A stretch of DNA of 64,000 nt from Scatophagus argus (taxonomy: Eukaryota > Chordata > Actinopteri > Scatophagidae). Position 1 is the first letter of the stretch. Each line of letters begins with the position of its first letter. Location: the NCBI RefSeq assembly GCF_020382885.2, contig NC_058506.1, positions 11,386,318-11,450,317 of the forward strand, in the 5' to 3' direction. The translations under genes and the position numbers were made by a program. The notes beneath the pieces were generated by a model, which worked only from the letters and a program-made list of their open reading frames with translations, had not been told where the DNA came from and searched no databases. Below are positions 47,136-60,365 of the stretch, piece after piece.

Positions 47136-47692
47136 TTTTCTATATTCTGTACCTGGTGTGTCTGTACAGTGTTTGCTAATGTGTGAAAAATGAATGACTT
47201 AGTCAAGATGATCACAGCACATTTGACGCAGCCTTTTCAAGCCCGGCTGAACAGTGGCAGAGCAGAAGGATGGCAACACAAGGAAATATGTATACAGGAT
47301 ACAGATGGCTGATTTAATCCCCAAATTTTATTTTAACTAATTACAAATGCTGCAACATCATGCGGCAGTAAACCACAGAGAGACTAATTTGCGTCTTTCA
47401 TTAACATTTTGTTCGACTGTTTGTGTTAATTATCAGGATGGTATCTCAAATTCACCAGGAAGGCTTTAAAAGGTCGAATCATTTGGTAGTTTTTCTTGAT
47501 TTCTTCAAAAAAAAAAATGTAAATAAAATCCATTATGCTTTTTTATCTTCACTGGTGCTTTCAGCAGATGCTTGAGCTTCAGATGTGACAATGCGACACA
47601 TTTGGTGACTGTAGTTTATGAGACAATATGGCATTGTAACTACACAGTTGTGGGCTGTGACTGCAAAGCCTGTCTCTTTGGGGTTTGTGCGC

Positions 47693-47698
<6 letters not shown>

Positions 47699-47724
<26 letters not shown>

Positions 47725-47734
47725 GCGTGTGTGT
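47699..47734. repeat. (GT)n microsatellite
   Basis: GT array with a GCGC interruption near its right end. Confidence 0.9.
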
Positions 47735-48208
47735 TGCCTACAGGTGACTCATCGCACTGCAGATGACCACAATGTTTCTCTGCTGCTTGAGTGTTCATGG
47801 CTCTCTTTCCACCTTTCCCTCTGCTGTGATTCTCATTCTCTCGCTCCTTTCTATGCTTCTGTTTTTCTCTTTACACCCTCCTGCTATCTCTTTCCATCAG
47901 TGTTTCCTTTAGGCATTACAAACATGTATCCCAGGATTGCATAATGCCCCGGTAGCATACCATTTTGTCTGGATACCGCAGATGTTACAACAAATGCAGA
48001 GACAAAGAAACAAAACATTTACATTTTGAGGACATCTCATATGCGTCTTTTCTGCTTCGGGTGCTACATTGTACCTGCAAAGGCTGGCCACCAGCAGCAG
48101 CCCCCTCATCCAGCCCAGGTATAATGAGCCATAATGTCATGTTACAATCTGATTGGCATGGCGAGAGTCACTGAGAGAGGCAGGGAGAGGGGCTGGTGAC
48201 AGAGCAAG

Positions 48209-48213
<5 letters not shown>

Positions 48214-48249
<36 letters not shown>
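48214..48249. repeat. (GA)n microsatellite, left arm of a GA/CT pair
   Basis: Eighteen or so GA units, about 110 bases before a CT array of opposite sense. Confidence 0.9.
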
Positions 48250-48254
<5 letters not shown>

Positions 48255-48361
48255 GGCGGTAATAATGATGATGAGGGGCCATGAGCCAAAACAAAGGCAA
48301 AATGACACACAAAAAAGGTGAGGATCAATTTGTGCCTGCCACCTCATTTACTGCTTCCTCC

Positions 48362-48412
48362 CCTCTCTCTCTCTCTCTCCCTCTCTCTCTCTCTCTCTAT
48401 TTCTCTCTCTCT
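48362..48412. repeat. (CT)n microsatellite, right arm of a GA/CT pair
   Basis: CT array with CC and AT interruptions, complementary to 48214-48249. Confidence 0.9.
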
Positions 48413-49070
48413 ATCCACCCCAGCGTCAAATTTACATCAATCATACATCCATTTACCCCATCCCTCTCTCCCTCTCAATTAGTCTCCCTTCCATTTCTTG
48501 TCTACTGCCCTCCTGTCATCTGCATCCAGCGTCACAGTGTTTTTAATATCTAATATCATTTCAAATAGTATATTTTCTCAGAGAACGTGGAGCTGAATAT
48601 TAAACTGAATAGTGGAAATCTTTTAAGAGCTACCACGAAGCAAGCGCATGCACACGCTGACATGTAGGTGAGCTTGGAAACTTCAGCTTTGCTTTAAAAC
48701 AAGAACATTGTGCTGTCCAGTTGCATTAAATTGAAGAATTTAGATGTAGAAAAACTTGTTTTCTTTCTTAGCTTTTATGTTAAATACAATATATTGCATT
48801 ATTATATATATAAAAAAGATTAATTTCAGTATCTCATTATAAAATATGTTTAAGGAAGCTTTGTGGCAGAAAAGCATGAACAAACTGATATTGTCTTAAC
48901 ACAGGTGCACATACAACAGTTGACATGAATCTGATTTCTCATTTTCTAATGCTAATAATTAGATATTCAGGGATTTTTTTTTTCTTTTTACTTGCAACAT
49001 AATCAAAAGGTAGCTTGATTGTAGATTAACCTAATCTTGGACATGCACATGCAGGCTGGAAGGCGTGTAC

Positions 49071-49077
49071 ACACACA

Positions 49078-49114
<37 letters not shown>
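49071..49114. repeat. (CA)n microsatellite
   Basis: About 20 CA units with a GA interruption near the left end. Confidence 0.9.
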
Positions 49115-49121
<7 letters not shown>

Positions 49122-52100
49122 ACATTGTAATTACCCCTGAGCCTCTCTTTGGGTCCCTGTGGGGCCTCCAACTGAAGACGAACTCAGAAGAGTCCCAGTT
49201 GTCCCATTGAAGAGATCATTAGCCTGGTTAGAGTAATCCACAACAATCTGTGTGTGTGTGTGCGCACGGGCATTCGTATATGCGTGGGTTTGTGTCACTT
49301 GTGTGCTCATGCGTTAAGCAGCTGTTAAATGGACTCCACGGCCTTTAGTGTCTGTGGACATTAGCTTTATTGGTGTGATCTGAAAAGTTATTTAGTGACA
49401 GCTGGGATTTCCCTCCCCAGGGACGGAGAAGCTGACGACGTGTGATAGCAGACATGAATGAAAGGGAAATAGGCGTTAAATTGAAAGACCTGGAAAACTG
49501 CTGGGGAAAAAAATGCCTTGAATTGATTAAAAATGGAAAAAAAAAAAATACACACATAAGGAAATTGTTAAAATTGTTTATGGTATATGGTATATCTCGT
49601 TTATTTTATATGTCTAGAAAATATGCCTTGTTTTATTAACTTACAATTGCTAAAAAATATAATTTATGTTGAAGGTTAATAAAAGCATGCATTGAAAACA
49701 AATCATTTTGGCTTATTTGAAAAAAAATTGAGCATTTATGAACAAATTAAACCACATTAGTTCAGACATTTTTGACATCAGACATGAATGAAATTTTCCT
49801 TTGCTTCAGCCTTTGAATAAAGTACACCTGCATGTTTAAGTGCTACTCGGGGTATAAATGTAATGTATTCTGTGATGGTTTCTCGAAAATGGAAAAGCTG
49901 TCTTCTCCATCAGCTTCTTTGTTGCAGGATCATGTGAGATGTGAGTGTCACAGGCAGTGTGGCTGTGTTTTAGGGTTTAGAGGATCTGTGTCAGGGGTTG
50001 TAGAGCAACTGTCCATTTGCCTGTCTCGGCTTAAGACAGCAAACATCTGTATGCACTGTTGTATTGTCAGATGTACCTCTAAACTCTTTAGACCAACATG
50101 ACCTGGCCAATCAGCAGTGCCTTTCTTTTTCTTTATCTCCTTTCGCCCCTCCTTTTTCCTCCCTGTGCCATTTCCCTCCCAACACTGTTGTTTGGAAAAA
50201 TTATCCTCCCTTTGCACTCTCTGCTGTAAAAGAGTGGAGTAAGGGGGCATACAGAATGGGGAGAGGGAGAGAGGGCAACTGATTGCTCCTATTGTTTAAG
50301 AATGAGGCTTGCAGCCTCTTAGGAGATAATTGGTACACAAGGAGGGTAATATGTTTGGACGGGAAAGTGAAGTCAAAAGAAGAGAAATTAAAAGAAAGGT
50401 GGTGAAAGGGCTCATAGGATGCTGTGCATTCAGCAGTTAAATTTAACCAACTGAAATTTAATGAGAACGAGTGAATCTAACGTTCTCTGAAATCAAGCAT
50501 GTGTATAGATTCAGATCCAAACATTTTATTTATTTGATATATGATGTAGGTTTAACTATGTCCTGTATTCTGGATCTTTTATGTCAAAGGCAAAGGAGCC
50601 CTTGACATCTAATTGCCCTGCTGTTTCCCGTATAATAAAAGCAAACACAACACAGAATAGTGGATTTATTCCCTTGAAAACTATGAATACACACAAATTA
50701 GAATGTACTGCAAGTAAATCCAAACCAGGAAATGATAGCTGATACAAAAATAAACAATAAAAAGAAAAACAAACAAACAAAAATACTTGCTGTTGTGCAG
50801 ATAGATGTAGATATATGGTCTGGAAATGTTGAAACATTATGTCCTCTCATGTAGAGAAATATTTGTGACCAGGATAGAGGGGTAAGGTCCACAAGATGTT
50901 CACTTAAACTGGATAACACTTTAAAATAGGCTGTCAGCAGCACCTCTAGAGCATCCATGTAAGATATATACATGCAATTATTCTATTGTTGTCAAAAACA
51001 CATGTCATAAATATTCACATAAATATAAACATCTGAAGCTTAGCTAAACTCTAGAATGAAAATTAAAAATAGTTAATTAACTCAGATGCCTGTGACGCTA
51101 ATACGCTACATACAGGATCGTGCGGTACATAAACGGTACTTACATTTTCTTCACAGGAAATGAACACTGCCAAAAATATACGCAGTCAATATCGTATAAT
51201 ACAGCAGTCACACTTTCTTTTGTGCCTGTTCTCAAAGGCAGGCTCTGCCTCTTGGTTTTCATGATGTTCTTACCCTCATTTCTATCGGCATGTGTCCTTT
51301 GTCTCCCATCAAGCCCATTGAGAAAGTGCAGCTGTTAAAGGTGCTTTTTAAGCAAACTTGGCTGGAAGAGAAGTAAACCAGAGAAGGAACAGCATGTTCG
51401 ATATTAGAGATAAGATATTATGAAGATAATTCTGCAACAATTTCGCTTCTGAGGCCCCTAGAAATCACTCAAGCTAAACCACAAGAATGGCATTTCTTCT
51501 TCAAAACCATACAACCATAAATAATCAACAAAATACATGACAGGTGAGGCAGAAATCCTGTTCTTACAAGAATGACCTTTAACCAGCAGGATGACTCGAA
51601 CATCATGCAGTGCAGATTGTATTGTGACAACTATCAAGCATGCAGTATTACCTCAGAGAAGAGTTTGCCTTACTGCGTCATCAAAGCAAGTCCTGCACGT
51701 CCCTCTCTGTGCTGGTGTCTCTATTTCATATTCTAGTCACAAGCTGTGTGGTGCAACTGCTCAAAGGGTACGATTTGGTATTTTGGATTTTTTCTTCTTT
51801 TTTTGGGGGGGTGGGGGGGGGGGTGGCTTGATATGTTTCATGCCTCGAGCTCTGTCTGGGATGGGATGGCTGCGCACTGAGAGCGTGCAAGCTCAACACG
51901 CTCGTGACCACAATCACTTTAACTCAATACCCGTGATGAAAAAAAAGGAATATAGAAAAAAAGGAAGAGAAACATTTACATTCAGTTCGCAAGTATGCCG
52001 AAGATGCTGTGAACATCTTTGAGTGCTCACAGTGTGCACGCACATCCGTGTGTGTCTACATACTTGTGTGCGTGTGCGTTACAAATTAGTGTACTTGTAA

Positions 52101-55100
52101 GACTATTATTTGTGATATTATTTTGTGCAAGTGTGTGTGTGTAGGTGCGTTTGTGTACAGTGTGTCTAAATTGGAAGGCTGTAATTAAATGCGTAGACCT
52201 CTCCACTATCTCCTCCTCCAGCCAGCGCCAGTGACGCACAAACCGCAGCACAGCCATGAGTCATCAGGCCCCCAGGATCACCACCCCTCCTTCTATCTCT
52301 CTATCCCTGCCTCCATCCACCTCTACACAGCTCTCTATAACCCTCTCTGCCTCTCACTACACATTCCTATGTGCCACTCTTTCTAAATTACCCACCATCA
52401 CGCGCACAATGCAAGCAGCCGCTTTTTCCCTATACACTCCTTGAGATTCATGCTCAATTTCCACCTCAATCCGACACGCTTCTGCTTATCTCTCCACATC
52501 TGGCCATAGCTCTCCTTCACCACCTTTCCTCTTCACTCGATCTGTCTTTACCCTCTTTATCTCCCCAGTTAACCTCTCCACGCCCACCCGTGAACCGGTG
52601 GGTTATTAAGTTTGGCACAGTTGCGGGCAGACGGTGGGGGGAACAGAAAGCAACACAGTGAGGAAAACAGAGAAAGAGGGAGACATGAGAGACGGGGCTT
52701 GAATTGTGAGGAGAAAAAGAGTGGGAACGGTGGGAGAAGATGAGTACAGAAGGCTGTGAGCAAGCGAGAGGAAACAAGAGAATGAGAGGGAGCATGATTT
52801 GAGGCATTTGCCACCTGGCGTCCTAAATCATTATCTGACTCATGCTAATCTCTTCTTCTCTCAGCCAAACACACACACTCATTGCACACACGACAAAGAT
52901 GTTTTTTTTTTTTTTTTAAAAAAACTACCGCCACAGGGGTCAAAAGCAGTATTTCTGAGTGTCAGACCCAGTAAAAGAAGAGGACTCAGGGGGCACCGGA
53001 GAGTGAGGATAAGAAACAATCAGAGGAGAGAGGAGAGAATCTCTCGTGAAGGTCTGACGAAGTCTCCGAAGTGGTTAAAGAGGAAAAACGGGATGTTTCA
53101 TTTCCATCTCTCTGAGTGTTTATGATATGAGTAGGAAGGGAGAGCATATTAAATGTATGACTCATAAATGTGTGTGCCTCTGTGCCCCACCAACGCCCTG
53201 CAGAGAGGGTTGCTGCTGCAGGAGGGATAAAAAAAAAAAAAGTCAATTTCGTGCTTTACTTGGTGTGGTTATCCAATTAGTTACACAAAACATGTGGCTA
53301 AGCGGATGTGTGCCAATATGCTTCTGTTCCTGATAAATGTTTTATCCCCGGGAGAACCTTCACAAATATGTAGCAAAGCTGTCTGATGAAATATTACATT
53401 TTGAGTGCAATAGTTTTTGTATTCGGCATTAGTTGTTTCAGCTTGACAGAGGGGATCATGCATTATTATCCTCTGAGCTGACAGCGATAATTCAAGGTAT
53501 TCTGCTCACAGATGCTGTAAGCTGTGTTCATTGTAAAGCCACGTGGATTGATTTTACAAAGGTTCCCCAAAGTGTAAGTATTATTTATTATCTTGTTCCA
53601 ACATGTGCACGTTAATCACGTGTGCGTCCTGGACGTTCCTGATAAAGCCACCTTCCTTTTCATCTCGTGAGCGAATCCATGAATTACTTCTTTAGAATAT
53701 ACTCTGTCTTTCACAAATGCAACAGAAGCAGCCCACTACTGCGCTAATACAGAATGATGCATAAACATGGCTCTCAAGAAGCTCACAGCAATGCCATGGC
53801 ACAGAAGAAGTCATGTGCCGCCTCTCTACGCTGCAGCATCAAAATACACAGGAAACTTTTCCCTGTCGAATTTGAAGTTTGTGATTAACAAGATGGGACA
53901 CCGGTTGCATACATATGCAGGGAAACACACCCCGACTCTCACTTCAGCACTGGTGACTCAAATCCATGCCTTGCAGTGGGCGAATGACTCAACGTTCTGC
54001 TACTAGATTCTACTCTTACTGGAGCACCCCACGTGTATTTCAAACATTTGAAATATTCAGGACTTGAATTTGGATGTTGCCTAAAGCAGACTTTGAAGAA
54101 TACAGACTTTTAATAACCCACAAGAGTCGAGCTCACATAAGAAGAAAACCCATTCTGAGCAAACACTGTTGGTTGGTGATAATATCTATCTGAGTGGGAT
54201 TTAAATGATTGCCTCCAGCCTACATAGCCTAATTTCTGAATATATCTCTCTGCCTAAGCTCGTCAGAGTAGCTACCCAAACAAAGTGAAATACTTGGAAT
54301 ATGCGTGCGGAAAAAGGGAAATATTTATATCTGCAGATATGAAATGTCTCACGGGTACATTTGAATTCCATAATAAGGGTTATTTGAGAAATTTAGTCTT
54401 TCGTCTACTATGAAGGATTCTGCTTTTTCTGAGGCTTTGTTAAGGGTCCCTGTGGATCTGTGTCATTCCAACTTTAATCCCTTATTCTCCTTCTTGGTAT
54501 AATAGTGTGTCTTGGTTTGAAATGTCCTGTCTCCAGCTTCAAGTGTTACATAAACTCTTTTTATTTCTTTATATTCTGGGTTTAATGTCCTATTCTATCT
54601 GGCTTTTGCTAATTTTTTATTTGTTTGTCAGCCTAAAGCCAGGTTTCTGTCCAATTTCCAGATAATCTGTGACAGAAAATGTGACTTGATGCACGTGTCT
54701 GGATGCACTGTCATCATGTTTGCGTGATGACAGGCCATAGAGGTGATAGAAGCTGAGCACACTGACATAAACCACTGGTGGTGCTAATTGTCAAGTCAGG
54801 TATCATTAAATCTTTGAAGAACGACAGAGTGCAACAACACGATGCAGTTAAAAGGAAGGAAGGCAGAGTTTCCTGAGCCTCATTCATGTTTAAAGCTGTT
54901 TTGTCTTCCTTCACTTGTAAAAACTGAATGGAGAAAAGTAAGACAGTGAGCTCTACAACAGCTCCAGAAAATGTGCCCACATAACAGTCAGGCCTTTTTC
55001 ACATAAGATATGTGAGCATTTTATAGGAGGAAAAGTGCGTGTGTAAATAATAAAATTAATCACGTCTGAATTCCATTTGGCTGCTTCAGCGTCAGTGTTG

Positions 55101-57573
55101 TGCATGCTGGCAGCTCACTGTCACACTTTCATGGCTTACTGGGGTGCTTGAAAACAACAGAGCCCATGTTATTAGTGACATCTTTTGAGCCAAAATGTCT
55201 GCTCTGAAAAAGGCCGAAGCTGAAGTCCTTGGGAATCGGAATGTGAATTCTGGTCAAATTCTCATTGTTTAAATACACACCCAAGTGTTATATGATGTTT
55301 TTATAGTAAGGAATATTGAAGGCAAAATAAATAGCCCTTAATTAAACTTAGGTCACTGCATTAAAAAGCAATGTCGACACATGAGCGGAAATAAGTCATC
55401 AAAACAGTAAAACAGGAGGAGGGAAAGCCACTGAGGGCATTGATCGTGAATCTGTGGCCAAAGGTTGATGAATTGTGGGAACAGCTTATCCTCAAGTGGT
55501 AAACTGGTTTGTGTTTTCTCAGCTGACCTCAAAAGGATGTTCTTTGTCCATGAGAAGTTACACGTGGTGAGAGAAAAATAAATTTGTTTTATCCCCTTTG
55601 AATTGTACCATCTGAGGTTTGTCCATGTAAAAGGTAATTTCCACAGATTCACAGCTACATTCATAACTTGCAGTCTGCTTTGACCTCACTCTGACCATCA
55701 CTGCGGTGTTAATATGATGACTCATGGGAGAGAAAAAAAACTACTTGTCTAAACCTCGCAGGGCAACAGACATCATTTACAAGGAGGCATGAAGGATTAA
55801 GAATTCACCATAACTGTTTCACAAAGTTTAGTAAGTTTCTCCTGACTGAACAAGTCTCATAAAGAAACACCTTCATGAGGTCAAACTTTTCAATTTTCCA
55901 ACATTTTTCTCCACCAGTGTGGCTGTAGACTCTTTACAGGTGTATCGGTGTATTAATTCAATCTCCCTTGGCCATGTTTAGGAGGTCATATTTTCTGTTT
56001 CTCAAAGAAGGACTCTTTTTTTCTTGCTTTCTGGAAGCATTGTGACATGCACTTCTACCAACGTAGACTTTGGCTAATCCACAATCCAGAAGTGTTCTCA
56101 CTGTGAGGGAGACTGATTCTGTCCATCAGGGTCAATAAAAAAAATCCCAGGTGTGCCAGTTTATCAGCAAGACATCCGTCTAGATCAAGACAGGCACAAG
56201 ATGAAATGTTTCAATTACAACACTCCCCGATTCCTGCTCTTTGTGAACAGAGCACTAAATATATCAGTGAGGTACTTGAACGCATCGAGTCTGTGACCAA
56301 GACAGCTGACCAAAGGTTGTTTTCGTGCCAAGTCCCAAATTTACAGGCTTTAATACTCATCAACCTTTCTTTAAAGGAAAGTAGGAGGAAAAAGTGAAAC
56401 TTTTGTGCATCTCCCTCATTTTCACCGTGTAAAATATTCCCTGTGATTTGTCAGTGTAGCCAGGAGCACTACTAATTGGGTATTTCATTTCTTTTGTTTA
56501 GCCAGTCTGCCTAGTTTTACTATTATGTAACTCTGCTCCTCCACAGTCTATTAGAATAACAAAGGTTGGGAAATCTGTGTGTACACAATGTCCACATAAC
56601 AATATGGAGACAATGGTTTTGTCCCAGATTATAACAACTGAGCATCCCTATTATGCTGGGTGTTGGCCAGTTCACTTTTTATAATTGTGTCAAAGCCCTG
56701 TGAGAAAATAAGCAGTCATTTTCATTCCACAATTAAAAAAAAAAAAAAAATACAAATATATTACAAAAATAAGAATAAAGCCAGGAAATCCTCTCATATA
56801 TTTGTGCTTTTGCTGTCCTCCTTTTCTTATTTGCGTTTCTATGTGTAAATGCTGTCTCTTGTTCTTTTTCTCTCTCACACACACACCAGCAGACACACAG
56901 AGATAAGCATGCTCATGCCTGGAAATAGGACATATAGAGGAGAGATGGTGAAAAGAAGGGAAACAGAATTTATAAAGAATCCATGCAACCATAATAGAGG
57001 GGGTGATGATGGAGAAATGATAGAGGAGACAAGAGATGTGTTTATGACATTCAGTTACATATAGAAAATACAGCTTTGTTTCAGGGAGATCACTGTCTGG
57101 ATTAGCAGAAGTGACTGATAAAGAAATGGAGAATTTTATTGTGTGCTGCTATCTGGAAAATGGATTTTGTGAATACTGAGCTGGCTGGATATAAGCTTTT
57201 ATTCACTCTTTTACTGCCCGAATCCTTTTACATTTACAAGATCTGGTTTGCCCACTGGCTACTCTGGAGACTTTCTCTTTCTCTTTGCTTCGACAGAAAA
57301 AAGCACTACAGCCTTCACAGGTTACAATTCACATGCACCCCTTCACCCCAATGGGCCTTGTGCACGAACATTTTCGTTTTCTTAATTTTTCTTCCAAAGT
57401 ATTGTGTGCCACTTATTCATCATGTAGTGCGTGTTCCTGTGATTTTATCTGCAGCATTATAAATTGAGGTCAAATTAGTAATTTTTTTTAGCCTTAGTGG
57501 ACAAAGCCAGACTGTCTCTGTACAGGTTGGTACCACTTGTGACTTTGTGCCTTGAATTTCACTCGGGATCAAT

Positions 57574-57600
57574 AAAGCATCCATCCATCCATCCATCCAT

Positions 57601-57635
<35 letters not shown>

Positions 57636-57711
57636 TCCATCCAGCCAGCCAGCCAGCCAGCCATCCATCCATCCATCCATCCATCCATCCATCCATCCAT
57701 CTATCTATCTA
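57574..57711. repeat. Compound (CATC)n/(CAGC)n tetranucleotide array at a retroelement tail
   Basis: Alternating blocks of CATC and CAGC, ending in CTAT units. The preceding TTTCACTCGGGATCAATAAAG is the kind of 3' end that primes such arrays in fish retroelements. Confidence 0.85.
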
Positions 57712-58094
57712 TACCGGGGACAAAGTTCAGAGAGTTCCTGAATGCCACACATACTCTTAAATCTCTGGTCCATTGTAAAAGTGCTTCATACATGAGGGCC
57801 ATTGTCTGTGAGAATTACTCATCGTTTTTGTTTTTTTTAAAAACAACTTTTCCTGTTTGTACCAAAGTCATGTCTTTGCCAATAATCATTCCTAACATGG
57901 TCACTGGTATGAGATTAGATTCAGTTGACCGAGAGTCTCATTCCCAGGTCATCAAATACTGATGTTTTGGGTTTGTATCTGGGATTGAGCCACAAGCCCA
58001 AAACATTGGTATCTGACATGTGGAATTCCGTACGTTCCTGAATCTTCATTTAGCACTACCCTTGACCAAAGTTGTTCACTTGCCTTGTCTTCAC

Positions 58095-58347
58095 TTTAAA
58101 CAAATAGTATGACATTTTTGGAAATATACGTTCACTTTCTTGCCAATACATAACAGCATATACAAAGCTACAGCTGTTAGCTTAGCTCAGTATGAGATCC
58201 GGGAACATGGGGGAAACATCTAACATGGCTCTGCCCTAATGTCACAAAATCTTCCAAATACTCCTAAGCTTGTAACTCCTTTGTTTGATCCGTACAGAAA
58301 CTCCAGTGTGAACAAAATGTTGTAGGCCAGCTCTTTCCTAAGCAAAG
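58095..58347. repeat. Dispersed MITE-like repeat, copy 4
   Basis: TGACATTTTTGGAAATATACG, CTTTCTTGCCAATACATAAC, CAGCTGTTAGCTTAGCTCAG and AACATCTAACATGGCTCTGCC follow the order of the family seen at 12110-12480. It is followed directly by the poly-C tract. Confidence 0.55.

Positions 58348-58379
<32 letters not shown>
58348..58379. repeat. Poly-C homopolymer, 32 bases
   Basis: Uninterrupted run of C between AGCAAAG and GTCTCCTGG. The length is uncertain because such runs are prone to sequencing and assembly error. Confidence 0.85.
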
Positions 58380-58380
<1 letters not shown>

Positions 58381-60048
58381 TCTCCTGGCTCAAGCTTCAG
58401 ATAACCCAGGAAGGGCTGTGTTGGTGGGGTGTTCTGTTTAACTTTTGTCATTCAAAGGAATTAGAGGGCTATTTATTTTCTTTTTCTTTTTTTTTACATA
58501 GGCCTACTCTTTGTCTGAATGAGACCTGACTTTAAGCAAATACCAGTCAGGTTTTCCCAAAATGTCTTACTAATCCTTTGAGAGCATCAAATCACTAGGT
58601 GCCTTTTTGACCACCGTTTATCTCATGTGGTACGTAACAAGCACTAAATCAGAGCCTGAACAAGATCACATTCCTCGTGTTCCCCTAAAACCCATGTGCA
58701 GCATTTGAAGGTGTCCAACTCGGTGGAATTCATTAATTGCGCTGTTTAATTCTGCAATTTAAAAACAAACAAAGGTGTGGGATGTGAGGATTAGGATACA
58801 TAACCACATCAATGTGATTAACAGTGTCAGGGAAGACATCAATTGAACAAAATATTTATAATTTACAGTCATTCATTTGTTGAGTTTTCATGCCAAATTT
58901 GGAATTTCATGAGCTTCTGTTCCTGTCTGATTTTTAGTTTTTAAACTCCCACATATTCATGTGTAAATCCTTTAGAAATCTTGTCAGATGTTATGAAGTT
59001 GGCACAAATGTTTTTTTTTCAAATGTTTGAAAAGCTCTTGAATGTAAACTCTTTAAGATCCTACAGTTTATTACATCCTCAAGAAAAGGCAAAAATAGTT
59101 GTGTGACTGTGTTTAATTCTATTGAAAAGCATCACATGCTTTTTTGAAAACAGCTAATTGTCTTGAGTTTTGTTTGAGTCACAAATGTTTGAGTCTCAGT
59201 GACTGTTAAGTAATTTAACTACTTTTTAAATGATTAATAGGCAATAAACATTTAATCACAGATAAGTAGGCCTGCACTTTTCTTAAGCAATTAATGTACA
59301 AATGACTTGATTAGTCATATCTCTCTATACTTCAGAATTTTTGTTGATAGAAAGGTGGACACTCTATGATTTAGAGTGAACTGAACTGATTCAGCTGAAT
59401 TTAAGATGTAATTTTAGGGATTCTGTGGGTTTGTGTTCTCAGTGTGAGCACCCATGTTGCGACCGATGAATTGATCAAATGAAAATTGCACTATGTTGCC
59501 TTATATTAATCTTTGGTAATTCTGTGTCTACAAATAATGCAAATATTTCTATTACTGATGTGCAGTTTAGTATGAGTCTCCAGTATTTTTCTCTCCCTCA
59601 CAGAATTACAGCTCATCATTTGATGGATTATTTTTTAAAATGGGTCCATAATGGAAAGTCTTGTTTAAGGTCTTTGCACAACACAATGAAGCTTGATATC
59701 TTATTTTAAATCTTGAGCCAAAATTAATCAGGGAGAGATAATGATTAACAAGTGAGAGACTGATTACATTCCTGTCTAGTCGTAACCCTGCATTAATCAT
59801 GATAATTTCCCTCACCCTGACACCTCCAGTGAGCGCGCCCTATTTTGCTGCGATATCATCAGGTTCTTATCAAAATTGTATTAACTGGACCCCGACTTCC
59901 TGTCTGATATCAAAATGTAGACAGTTTGTTTTGTATCTCAGCCTGCTGGTGTCTTTTACAACCTACAGTAAACCTGTTTTCCCATGTTATGGCATGTCGT
60001 TGAATCAGCACAGGACATTTATCAATAAAAACATCATTTGACTGGCTC

Positions 60049-60122
60049 ACTTAGCTCACTTGAGTGAGCTAAGTTACTTGGGTGAGCTAAGTTAATTTAC
60101 TTGGGTGAGCTAAAGTTAATTT
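60049..60122. repeat. 12-bp perfect hairpin followed by a tandem duplicate
   Basis: ACTTAGCTCACT (60049-60060), two loop bases, then AGTGAGCTAAGT (60063-60074). Two further units of about 23-24 bases containing ACTTGGGTGAGCTAA and GTTAATTT follow directly. Confidence 0.85.
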
Positions 60123-60318
60123 AAAAAGACTGTTTTGATCATACTCTTGAAAGGTTTGGCTAGTAAATGAAACTTGGAGCAGGCTATGAAAAATGTTGTC
60201 TACTTTTCTTCAGTGAAGCAGAAAACATTTCAATATAAGATCCATAATTATATGATACAAACTACATATACACCTATAGCTTATCTATAAACCTCAAACA
60301 CCAGCTTGTTTTTGTATT

Positions 60319-60333
60319 ACACACACACACACA

Positions 60334-60365
<32 letters not shown>
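60319..60365. repeat. (CA)n microsatellite
   Basis: About 23 CA units with one CATA interruption. Confidence 0.95.

Noticed and set aside
47572..47944. Cys/Val-rich open frames around 47.6-47.9 kb
   Set aside because: Driven by the GT microsatellite; no family recognised.
53767..54006. 79-codon plus-strand open frame
   Set aside because: No splice sites in frame, no recognisable motif; length is expected by chance.
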